A DNA stretch of 11,477 nt from Faecalitalea sp. UBA4312 (GTDB taxonomy: Bacteria > Bacillota_I > Bacilli_A > Erysipelotrichales > Erysipelotrichaceae). The notes under the pieces are model-generated. The model saw only the letters and a program-made list of their open reading frames with translations. It was not told the DNA's origin and did not search any database. The stretch's first letter is position 1. Every line of letters begins with the position of its first letter. The stretch is taken from assembly GCA_002394635.1 (NCBI GenBank), contig DGUK01000065.1:1-11477 (forward strand), written 5' to 3'. Positions 5,872-11,477 of the stretch are shown piece by piece. The position numbers were made by a program, and so were the translations under genes.

Positions 5872-5903
5872 ATAAAGTAAGAGAATACGAAAGGAAATAA
5901 ACT

Positions 5904-6557
5904 ATGAGCATTTATGATTACTCTATAGAAAGAGCGGATGGCAGTGTATTCTTACTGTCCGAGTTAAAAGGAAAAGTCTTGTTGATCGTCAATACAGCCA
6001 CACGATGCGGGTTTACACCACAATATAAAGAACTGGAAGAGCTGTATGAAAAATACCATGACAAGGGATTGGAAATCATCGATATTCCTTGTAACCAGTT
6101 TGGAAACCAGGCACCGGAATCGGATGAAGAGATTGCTCAATTTTGTACACTGAACTATAAGACACAATTTGCACAGATGAAAAAAGCCGATGTGAACGGA
6201 GCGGATGAATTACCGTTGTATACGTATTTAAAGGCCAATGCACCGATTAATAAAGGCATTTCATCTAAATTTTTTCAGGTTATCAGTAAATCCACGAAGA
6301 CACCGGAGGATATCAAATGGAATTTCACAAAATTCTTAATTGACCAGGAAGGCAATATCGTAGACCGTTTTGAACCGACGATAAAGATGGAAGAAGTGGA
6401 AAACGCAATTGCCCGTCTGATTGATGGAGAAAGCGAGCAAGTGGAAGAAACACCAAAGCGGATGATCTCAAAAAAAGGAATAGCAGCTCTTTGTGCAGGT
6501 GTGACAGCCATATTGAGCCTTTGTGGAATCCTTCTTTACAAAAAGAGAAAAAAGTAG
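5904..6557 (+). CDS. Glutathione-peroxidase-family thiol peroxidase with C-terminal membrane anchor
   Basis: This 217-residue protein has a complete GPx core of about 175 residues. The peroxidatic Cys35 lies in NTATRCGFTP, Gln65 in IPCNQFGNQ, and Trp139-Asn140 in KWNFTKFL, which together form the known Cys-Gln-Trp-Asn active site. Cys81 (QFCTLNY) sits 46 residues after Cys35, the spacing of the resolving cysteine in yeast Gpx3-type enzymes. It is therefore probably a thioredoxin-dependent peroxidase that reduces hydrogen or lipid peroxides, not a true glutathione enzyme. After a short charged linker, residues 191-212 form one hydrophobic helix followed by KKRKK, a tail anchor not usual for bacterial GPx. 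Topology would keep either the enzyme or the tail inside; the basic tail suggests that the C-terminus is cytoplasmic, but this is inference. AAAGGAAA (5890-5897) precedes the ATG, and a hairpin follows the stop. Confidence 0.88.
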   Translation: MSIYDYSIERADGSVFLLSELKGKVLLIVNTATRCGFTPQYKELEELYEKYHDKGLEIIDIPCNQFGNQAPESDEEIAQFCTLNYKTQFAQMKKADVNGADELPLYTYLKANAPINKGISSKFFQVISKSTKTPEDIKWNFTKFLIDQEGNIVDRFEPTIKMEEVENAIARLIDGESEQVEETPKRMISKKGIAALCAGVTAILSLCGILLYKKRKK

Positions 6558-6583
6558 CCCTGTTCTATACAGGGTTCCTTTTT
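6556..6583 (+). terminator. Rho-independent terminator after the peroxidase gene
   Basis: CCCTGT (6558-6563) pairs with ACAGGG (6569-6574) around a 5-base loop, extended by two weaker pairs, and is followed by TTCCTTTTTG. The stem starts on the base after the stop codon. Confidence 0.72.
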
Positions 6584-6617
6584 GAGATGAAAGTTAGTCG
6601 TAGATAATTCATAGGTG

Positions 6618-6623
6618 TACAAT
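6618..6623 (+). promoter_or_regulatory. Candidate -10 element of the double methyltransferase gene
   Basis: TACAAT (6618-6623) directly follows a TG and lies 19 bases ahead of the start codon, placing the transcript start close to the AGGAGGG ribosome site (6630-6636). TTAGTC (6594-6599) is a poor -35 at 18 bases. Confidence 0.33.
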
Positions 6624-6642
6624 AAGACCAGGAGGGACTACG

Positions 6643-8040
6643 ATGAGTAAGAAACTATGGAATCTTTATGCACCTGTTTATTCGCTTGCGATGAGAGCGG
6701 ACGGGAAAACATATCGGAAGATGATGGAACGAATTCCGGAAGTGATCCGGGATAAGGATGTATTGGAAATTGCGACAGGGCCAGGCACAATAGCTAAAAG
6801 TGTAGCCTGCGCGGCAAAATCTATGATTGCCACAGACTATGCGGAAAATATGATCGTGCAGGCAAAAAAAGGAGAGGTTCCGGATAATCTGATCTTTGAA
6901 GTGGCCGATGCGATGGATCTGCCTTATGAGGAAGATCGCTTCGATGTGGTATTGATTGCCAATGCGCTGCATATTGTGCCGGAACCAAAGAAGGTATTAG
7001 CCGAGATCGACAGTGTATTGAAACCGGGAGGAATCCTGATTGCGCCGAATTTTGTGGAGCATAATAAAGACAGTCTTTGGAATCGTCTGCTGGCCATAGC
7101 CGGGGTTCGGTTTGAGCACCAATGGACCGCCGAACAGTATAGAGAATTTCTGGAAACCAACGGATGGAAGATCGTCAATTATGAAGAGCTGGAAGCCCGG
7201 ATCCCGTTGGCATACACAGAGTGTATACGACAACAGGAACAAGCCAGCCTGCCGGTTTTGAAGCAACGACCGGATTATAAGAACTGGGTTCCCAAAGGCA
7301 TGGTGGCCGGCTTTTTTACCGGAGCCGCTGTGTTAGGACTATCCGCTGTTTACGGGGGTACCCGAAAGAAAAAGAGTACCCGCATGATCGGCTCTGTAAG
7401 TGCCATGGGTGCCGTGGGTATGCTGGCAGCCGGTACATGGTGTGCCTATGCATACAATCAATTCTCCTATGATGGTAAGCGCAAGCTTTCCAAACAGATT
7501 GTGGAAGGAACGGCAAAGTATGTCCGCTTACCGGAAGGTGGCATCGGATTGGATGTCGGCTGTGGCAGCGGGGCATTGACCATTGCGTGTGCTCGCCAGA
7601 ATCCACATGCCAGGATGGTAGGCTGTGACCGATGGGGAAAAGAATATGCCTCCTTTTCTTTAAAGCTGTGTGAAAGGAATGCCCAAGCAGAAAAGGTGGA
7701 CAATGTCTCCTTTGTATCCAGCAATGCGGTTTCGCTTCCATTTGAAGATGAAAGCTTTGATGCGGTGACCTCCAACTATGTTTATCATAATATAGCCGGT
7801 AAGAACAAACAGGAACTGTTATTGGAAACGTTGCGGGTACTGAAAAAAGGAGGAACGTTTGCGATCCATGATATTATGTCGCCGGCTCGCTACGGCGATA
7901 TGCAAGCATTCCGGAAAAAGCTATTGGATATGGGGTATGAAACCGTAGAGCTGATCGATACAAGCAATCTGTTTATGAACCGAAAGGAAGCTTTGTTGCT
8001 GGATTTGAAAGGTTCTACCTTGTTGACAGGAAAGAAATGA
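6643..8040 (+). CDS. Fusion of two class I SAM-dependent methyltransferases with a central membrane hairpin
   Basis: This 465-residue protein has two complete Rossmann-type methyltransferase domains. Domain 1 (about 1-195) has motif I VLEIATGPG (40-48), the acidic ATDYAENM (63-70), DAMDLPYEEDRFDVVLIANA (89-108) and LKPGG (126-130). Domain 2 (about 275-465) has motif I GLDVGCGSG (302-310), MVGCDRWGKEY (325-335), LPFEDESFDAV (365-375) and LKKGG (400-404). Between them lie two hydrophobic segments (about 218-236 and 247-270) separated by a basic RKKKSTR loop, predicted to cross the membrane twice with both enzymes on the cytoplasmic side. In relatives I would expect the second domain with its membrane hairpin and the first domain as separate proteins, so this looks like a gene fusion. 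Substrates are unknown. AGGAGGG precedes the ATG. No terminator is seen after the stop. Confidence 0.85.
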   Translation: MSKKLWNLYAPVYSLAMRADGKTYRKMMERIPEVIRDKDVLEIATGPGTIAKSVACAAKSMIATDYAENMIVQAKKGEVPDNLIFEVADAMDLPYEEDRFDVVLIANALHIVPEPKKVLAEIDSVLKPGGILIAPNFVEHNKDSLWNRLLAIAGVRFEHQWTAEQYREFLETNGWKIVNYEELEARIPLAYTECIRQQEQASLPVLKQRPDYKNWVPKGMVAGFFTGAAVLGLSAVYGGTRKKKSTRMIGSVSAMGAVGMLAAGTWCAYAYNQFSYDGKRKLSKQIVEGTAKYVRLPEGGIGLDVGCGSGALTIACARQNPHARMVGCDRWGKEYASFSLKLCERNAQAEKVDNVSFVSSNAVSLPFEDESFDAVTSNYVYHNIAGKNKQELLLETLRVLKKGGTFAIHDIMSPARYGDMQAFRKKLLDMGYETVELIDTSNLFMNRKEALLLDLKGSTLLTGKK

Positions 8041-8064
8041 ACCGTTGAAAAGTTAAAGATGCGC

Positions 8065-8082
8065 ATTTCACCTGCCTGAAAT
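8065..8082. repeat. Short inverted repeat ATTTCA/TGAAAT at the macro-domain gene promoter
   Basis: ATTTCA (8065-8070) and TGAAAT (8077-8082) are perfect 6-bp arms around CCTGCC, placed where the -35 and spacer of the next promoter should be. It could be an operator. It has no T tract, so it is unlikely to terminate the methyltransferase transcript. Confidence 0.3.
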
Positions 8083-8088
8083 TCCATG

Positions 8089-8094
8089 TATAAT
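8089..8094 (+). promoter_or_regulatory. Candidate -10 element of the macro-domain gene
   Basis: A perfect TATAAT (8089-8094), preceded by TG, lies 24 bases ahead of the start codon. The -35 region (TTTCAC, 8066-8071, 17 bases upstream) is poor and lies inside a small inverted repeat, which would fit an activator- or repressor-controlled promoter. Confidence 0.5.
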
Positions 8095-8118
8095 AAATAA
8101 AAAAGAGGAAGTGAAATT

Positions 8119-9306
8119 ATGCCATTTAAGATCATACAGGGAAAGCTGGCTGAAACAAAAGCCGATGCCATTGTCAACGATGAAAATATGGATCTGGGGC
8201 TTTATGAAGCGGCTGGACCACAGTTAAAACCGGCCAGAGAGGCTTTACAGTCAACACCGGCCATGACCCCGGGCTTTGATTTGCCATGTAAGAAGGTCAT
8301 TCATATTCAAGAACCCATCTGGTTAGGGGGAACCCATCATGAACAAGCAAGGCTGGAGGATTGTTATCAAGCTTGTATAGATATGGCTTTGTATCATCAT
8401 TGTCAATCCCTGGCCATGCCTTTGATCTGTTGTAAAAAGCCGGGCTTTGAAAAGGATATGGTGCGTCAGGCACCGATGAATGTAATCGGTACTTTTCTGG
8501 AAACTGAAGATATGGATCTGACGATCGTTGTGGATAATAAAGAAATGATCTCATTACCAGAAGAAACGACCAAGGCGCTGGATGCTTATATTTCAAAGAA
8601 CTGGAAAGAAGAAGTGACAGAGGAAACCAGGGAACCGGAAACAACTTCGGACTTTGTTAAAAAGGTGAAAAAGCTGGTCGGTGTGGAGCAAGAACAGCCC
8701 ATCAAGCCGAATGCCTGGTTTATTGATGCCGACGACCATGAAGAAGCCAACCGTCCATCGGGGCTAACCGTGGGCATGAATAAAAAAGCCGGAAAGAAAA
8801 AAACAAAGAAGGGAAAAGCTGAAGAAAAACCAGCCTATGATCCAGATAACTTTAAATGGTTCTTCCACCAAGATGAACCACCGAAACCACCGGAAGCACC
8901 GGTTGTGGAAGAAGTTATCGAAGAAACGGTGGAAGACGCTGTAGCTGTCGAAGGGCCACAGGAAGAAGAAAACAAGGAAACAACATGGAAAGAGGATTTC
9001 TTATCCTATTGTAAACAAAAGGATCTGCCGGATCCACTCCTTTGTCGAAAGGCTAATATCAGTATGGATACTCTACGTTCCATCCGTATTTCTCTAAAGG
9101 CTCCGGACAAAGATCTTTGTCTTGCCCTGGCCATTGCGCTGGAACTGACATTGGATGAAACCAGAGAATTCATGGACAAAGCCAAGGCACCGTTATCAGC
9201 CAGTGATAAAAGAGACCTTATTGTTTCCTATTTCATTGCCAACGGAAACCATGAGATCTACGAGATTAACGAAGCTTTGTTTGTCTATGATCAGCCTGTA
9301 TTTTAA
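8119..9306 (+). CDS. Macro-domain protein with eroded ligand loop, acidic linker and helical C-terminal domain
   Basis: This 395-residue protein has three parts. Residues 1-160 resemble a macro (ADP-ribose-binding) domain: ADAIVN (15-20), YEAAGPQL (29-36), then PGFDLPCKKVIHIQEPIWLGG (51-71), a YQACIDMAL helix and an AMPLIC strand (99-104). The usual Asn-Ala-Asn plus GGGVDGAI loop after IVN is replaced by about eight residues (NDENMDLG), so binding or hydrolysis of ADP-ribose may be lost or changed. Residues about 165-290 are a charged, proline- and glutamate-rich linker with a lysine patch (222-232). Residues 291-395 form a helical domain (LCRKANISMDTLRSIR, LALAIALELTLDETREF, SDKRDLIVSYFI, IYEINEALF) that I recall as a conserved C-terminal module of Firmicute macro-domain proteins, with an XRE-like look. 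AGAGGAAG precedes the ATG. A strong terminator follows. Confidence 0.78.
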   Translation: MPFKIIQGKLAETKADAIVNDENMDLGLYEAAGPQLKPAREALQSTPAMTPGFDLPCKKVIHIQEPIWLGGTHHEQARLEDCYQACIDMALYHHCQSLAMPLICCKKPGFEKDMVRQAPMNVIGTFLETEDMDLTIVVDNKEMISLPEETTKALDAYISKNWKEEVTEETREPETTSDFVKKVKKLVGVEQEQPIKPNAWFIDADDHEEANRPSGLTVGMNKKAGKKKTKKGKAEEKPAYDPDNFKWFFHQDEPPKPPEAPVVEEVIEETVEDAVAVEGPQEEENKETTWKEDFLSYCKQKDLPDPLLCRKANISMDTLRSIRISLKAPDKDLCLALAIALELTLDETREFMDKAKAPLSASDKRDLIVSYFIANGNHEIYEINEALFVYDQPVF

Positions 9307-9328
9307 GACTCCTCGGGAGTCTTTTTTT
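9305..9328 (+). terminator. Rho-independent terminator after the macro-domain gene
   Basis: AAGACTCC (9305-9312) pairs with GGAGTCTT (9316-9323) across a 3-base loop and runs into seven T residues (9322-9328). It overlaps the stop codon (9304-9306). Confidence 0.9.
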
Positions 9329-9336
9329 AAGCCGTC

Positions 9337-9365
9337 TTTTAATTCTTAAAAATACGCTTTATAAT
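9337..9365 (+). promoter_or_regulatory. Candidate promoter of the MazG-like/HAD operon
   Basis: A perfect TATAAT (9360-9365) lies 24 bases ahead of the ATG at 9390, with a weak TTTTAA (9337-9342) at a 17-base spacing. The terminator just upstream requires a new promoter here. Confidence 0.5.
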
Positions 9366-9389
9366 AAAACCAATGTGGAGGAAAAACAT

Positions 9390-9713
9390 ATGTGGAATAA
9401 AGCACAGCAGGCTATTCGCCAATTTAATGATGAACGGGACTGGCATCAGTATCATACACCGGCTAATGTAGCTAAATCGATTGCCATCGAAGCCGGGGAA
9501 TTGCTGGAGTGTTTTCAATGGAGCGACACACAATATGATAAGGAACATGTATGTCAGGAACTGGCCGATGTGGTCAATTATTGCATTGTGATGGCGGATG
9601 CCCTGGATGTGGATCTGGAAACGATCGTATTGGAAAAATTGCAGCAGAACATTGAAAAGTATCCGGTTGAAAAGGTCAAAGGGTCTTCAAAGAAGTATAC
9701 AGAATATCAATAA
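9390..9713 (+). CDS. MazG-like nucleotide pyrophosphohydrolase
   Basis: This 107-residue all-alpha protein belongs to the MazG/dCTPase (RS21-C6-like) group of NTP pyrophosphohydrolases. The N-terminal FNDERDW..YHTPANVAKSI (12-31) is typical. The metal-binding pattern is E34-A-G-E37 followed by E57-L-A-D60, the four acidic residues that hold magnesium. FQW (42-44) is also conserved. Such enzymes split (d)NTPs into NMP and pyrophosphate, often to remove non-canonical or surplus nucleotides; the exact base preference cannot be read here. The ATG at 9390 is chosen because GGAGG (9377-9381) lies at proper spacing; an in-frame GTG at 9375 overlaps that ribosome site and is rejected. The HAD phosphatase gene follows after 24 bases with no terminator, so they are probably one transcript. 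Confidence 0.87.
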   Translation: MWNKAQQAIRQFNDERDWHQYHTPANVAKSIAIEAGELLECFQWSDTQYDKEHVCQELADVVNYCIVMADALDVDLETIVLEKLQQNIEKYPVEKVKGSSKKYTEYQ

Positions 9714-9737
9714 TACAAGCATGAGGGATGACATACA

Positions 9738-10544
9738 ATGACAAAAAAACTGATTTTATGTGATGTGGACAGTACGCTGACAATGCATCACCAGCCGATT
9801 ACTGAAAGAACCCGAAGAGCGATCCAGGCCATCCAGGCCCAGGGAGACTTATTCGGACTGGCTTCTGGTCGTCCGGTCGGCGCTTTGAAAAATATGCTGC
9901 AAAGCTGGGGAATCATGGATTGTGATATCATCATCGGATTAAACGGGGCCGGTTTATGGGATGGTCTGCACCAGCAGTACCATGAGTACTTCCTATTAAA
10001 AAAAGAATGGTGTAAAGAAATTGTGGCCTTGATGGAACCGTTTCATTGCCTGGTCTTCAAGCACATTGACGGGGGCATCCTATGTACGCGGGCTGACCAT
10101 AATATCAAGACTTCTTCCGAGATGACCCGGCGGTTTTACCGTATTACCGAGGACCTCTCTGATTTTTATAATGAAGAAACGCCGCTGTTGTTGTTTCGGA
10201 CGACCGATGAAATGATGCCGAAGATCGAAGCGTATGTGGCTGAGCATCCATCTCCGTATTACCATGCGTTTAAGACGCAGTCGGACTTGATCGAATTTGG
10301 GGATAAGAACATCAAAAAGGCGTATGCTCTGGAAAAGTTCTGTGAATACAACAATATTTCACTAGAGGATGTGATTGCTTTTGGAGATACTACCAATGAT
10401 AACGATTTGCTGGAAATCAGCGGTACAGGGGTCTGTATGTTAAATGGAAGCGATGACACCAAGACCATTGCCGATGCCATTACCGATCTGCCATGTGCCG
10501 AAGACGGATGGGCGGATTACATTGAAAAACATATACTAAAATAA
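9738..10544 (+). CDS. Cof-type HAD-IIB family phosphatase
   Basis: This 268-residue soluble protein has all four HAD motifs. Motif I is D9-V-D11-S-T (nucleophile Asp9, acid-base Asp11), with serine where most Cof proteins have glycine. Motif II is Ser43 in LASGRP. The motif III lysine lies in the GDKNIKKAYAL segment (K190 or K193), and motif IV is GDTTND (216-221) with Asp217 and Asp221. The middle part (about 85-185) is the C2B cap that decides the substrate. Family members hydrolyse sugar phosphates, nucleotides, flavin or pyridoxal phosphates, and many are promiscuous. Following a MazG-like enzyme that yields nucleoside monophosphates, this one could remove the remaining phosphate, but that link is inference. 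The ribosome site GAGGG (9723-9727) is modest. The gene ends in a bidirectional terminator. Confidence 0.87.
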   Translation: MTKKLILCDVDSTLTMHHQPITERTRRAIQAIQAQGDLFGLASGRPVGALKNMLQSWGIMDCDIIIGLNGAGLWDGLHQQYHEYFLLKKEWCKEIVALMEPFHCLVFKHIDGGILCTRADHNIKTSSEMTRRFYRITEDLSDFYNEETPLLLFRTTDEMMPKIEAYVAEHPSPYYHAFKTQSDLIEFGDKNIKKAYALEKFCEYNNISLEDVIAFGDTTNDNDLLEISGTGVCMLNGSDDTKTIADAITDLPCAEDGWADYIEKHILK

Positions 10545-10571
10545 GATGGATCATGACCGATCCATCTTTTT
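10538..10571. terminator. Bidirectional terminator shared by the HAD and YhfC-like genes
   Basis: GATGGATC (10545-10552) pairs perfectly with GATCCATC (10559-10566) around ATGACC. It has TTTTT to the right and AAAATA to the left, so it can end transcripts from both sides. The stop codon of the minus-strand gene (10551-10553) lies inside the hairpin and the plus-strand stop (10542-10544) at its edge. Confidence 0.9.
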
Positions 10572-11261
10572 ATAAAGTTGTATAGTATAAATAACCAAAA
10601 CCAAAGTGATCATAACCAGCCAGATCATCATACTCACCGGTGGTAGAAGTCCTTTTTGATACAATCCGACCGGAAAATCGATCAATGCGTGCATCAGGAT
10701 CGCTGCTGCAAACCAGATTATCTTTTTTTGGTGGACCGCTTTCCAGACCCATACGGATAAACAAACGTGGATGCTGACAGCTAAGATCCGTTCAAACAAG
10801 GCTGAGGCCAGATAAGCAATTGTTATATCAGGCAAAGCACCCTGTACAGCTGGATCCGGGTTTGGCAGCAGGGCCAGGATCAATACCGGAACAATGATCG
10901 TCAGTATTTCTATGCCTCCATGGCCCCATCCGTACATCACGGCATCAGCTGGTCTTTTCTGGTTTTTTAAGATCCATCGGAAAGCCGTGTACCTTCCGGT
11001 TTCTTCAAAGAGCCCGGCAGCCAGTCCTCCGTAAAGTCCATACAAGATGGCCGAATGATTTATCAACCTGGATACAGGACTGTCAATTATCAGACATACC
11101 ATATGCAAAAGGGGTTCCAGGATACGCGCAAAGAGCATAAAGATCACAAAACCAATAAAATAACTTTTCCAGGAAGCCTTGGTTTTATGCTTCCATAGGA
11201 TGGCCGGCACAACAGCCAGAGCTGTCATTGCCAGCACCGTTAATAAAATATAAACTTTCAT
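10551..11261 (-). CDS. YhfC family intramembrane metalloprotease-like protein
   Basis: This 236-residue polytopic membrane protein has about seven hydrophobic segments. It shows the YhfC-family motifs FEETGRY (85-91, with Glu86-Glu87), GWGHGGIEI (111-119, with His114 and Glu118), a later SIHV (163-166, His165) and HALIDF (191-196, His191 and Asp195). These match the EExxxR, H and HxxxD pattern of CAAX-protease/PrsW-like (ABI superfamily) membrane peptidases, so it may cleave membrane-embedded substrates; no substrate is known. The ATG at 11261 has only a weak ribosome site (GGAAAGAAGAG). It lies one base after the stop of a short upstream frame (11263-11448), so translation may depend on coupling. 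It converges with the HAD gene. Confidence 0.83.
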   Translation of the reverse strand: MKVYILLTVLAMTALAVVPAILWKHKTKASWKSYFIGFVIFMLFARILEPLLHMVCLIIDSPVSRLINHSAILYGLYGGLAAGLFEETGRYTAFRWILKNQKRPADAVMYGWGHGGIEILTIIVPVLILALLPNPDPAVQGALPDITIAYLASALFERILAVSIHVCLSVWVWKAVHQKKIIWFAAAILMHALIDFPVGLYQKGLLPPVSMMIWLVMITLVLVIYTIQLYKKMDRS

Positions 11262-11262
11262 G

Positions 11263-11448
11263 TCACTCTTCTTTCCAGGCCGTTTTTTTATGCATATATC
11301 TTTCGGCCAATCGATATATTTCGTGTGTTTGTTGAGACCATCCTATCGCATATCGATAATATGTTCTATCTAAAGTACTTTCAGGCAGCCAAAACGCTTT
11401 GATATGCCTTAAGAGGATCCGTTCAGGCTGCTTAAGGATTGTGTCATT
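11263..11448 (-). pseudogene. Short unrecognised reading frame, possibly the broken 3' end of a gene coupled to the YhfC-like gene
   Basis: On the minus strand an open frame of 61 codons ends in TGA at 11263-11265, one base before the ATG of the YhfC-like gene. It encodes a basic, aromatic-rich segment (for example FWLPESTLDRTYYRYAIGW, then HEIYRLAERY). No ATG, GTG or TTG lies near its 5' end; an ATG at 11447 is in another frame that stops after 12 codons (MTQSLSSLNGSS). A one-base frameshift between the two frames, or a start outside the usual set, would explain this. I recognise no family. It may also be non-coding leader DNA. Confidence 0.3.
11407..11437. repeat. 7-bp inverted repeat CCTTAAG/CTTAAGG near the right edge
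   Basis: CCTTAAG (11407-11413) and CTTAAGG (11431-11437) are perfect inverted arms separated by 17 bases. The repeat lies at the 5' end of the short frame that precedes the YhfC-like gene, where it could be an operator or leader hairpin. Chance is also possible for arms this short. Confidence 0.3.
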
Positions 11449-11477
11449 TTATTATCTCTTGTTCCTAATAAGTAAAG

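Noticed and set aside
7316..7741. Minus-strand 141-residue frame within the methyltransferase fusion
   Set aside because: It is a shadow of a well-supported plus-strand gene; its composition (His, Arg, Cys rich) is typical of antisense reading.
9375..9389. GTG start five codons upstream for the MazG-like protein
   Set aside because: It overlaps the GGAGG ribosome site that serves the ATG at 9390, and the extra residues are not part of the family start.
1..11477. CRISPR arrays, tRNA or rRNA genes, insertion sequences
   Set aside because: No regularly spaced repeats, cloverleaf-like segments, rRNA-like stretches, transposase motifs or terminal inverted repeats were seen when reading both strands.

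Overview
This window looks like a chromosomal segment of a low- to mid-GC Bacillota (Firmicutes) bacterium, probably a gut-type anaerobe. The evidence is: strong AAGGAGG-type ribosome binding sites at nearly every gene, TGA used as a stop (standard code), compact operons with ATGA overlaps, short hairpin-plus-T terminators, a YjdF protein, and a remnant of a butyryl-CoA-dehydrogenase-like gene. Erysipelotrichia or Clostridia are possible hosts, but I cannot decide between them from the sequence. No rRNA, tRNA, CRISPR array, integrase or transposase was seen.

Layout. (1) 1-468: yjdF, with a leader that can hide its own Shine-Dalgarno sequence (the 3' edge of a possible yjdF riboswitch). It is followed by about 250 bases of decayed DNA holding a fragment of a VOC/glyoxalase-like gene and an 8-bp inverted repeat. 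(2) 725-3352: a tight three-gene operon of an esterase-like alpha/beta hydrolase, a stand-alone amino-acid adenylation enzyme without a carrier domain, and a GNAT acetyltransferase, closed by a strong terminator. This is the best candidate for an uncharacterised small pathway (amino-acid activation, transfer, release or acetylation). (3) 3467-4072: a TMEM175-type potassium channel homologue with its own terminator. (4) 4265-5424: a translationally coupled pair, a small membrane-anchored unknown protein and a TraX-family membrane protein. (5) 5459-5824: a gene graveyard. The C-terminal end of an acyl-CoA dehydrogenase (minus strand) abuts the C-terminal end of a LysR-type regulator (plus strand) at about 5558, which looks like a deletion scar. 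(6) 5904-6557: a glutathione-peroxidase-family enzyme with an added C-terminal membrane anchor. (7) 6643-8040: a fusion of two class I SAM methyltransferases joined by a two-helix membrane segment. (8) 8119-9306: a macro-domain protein with an eroded ADP-ribose loop, an acidic/proline-rich linker and a helical C-terminal domain. (9) 9390-10544: a MazG-like nucleotide pyrophosphohydrolase and a Cof-type HAD phosphatase, probably co-transcribed. (10) 10551-11261, minus strand: a YhfC-family membrane metalloprotease, convergent with the HAD gene and sharing a bidirectional terminator, preceded by a short broken-looking reading frame coupled to its start.

Functionally the window is a set of small, mostly independent housekeeping or stress units (peroxide removal, nucleotide clean-up, potassium leak, possible ADP-ribose signalling) rather than one long operon. 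Several proteins are membrane-tethered versions of families that are normally soluble, which is the recurring oddity here.
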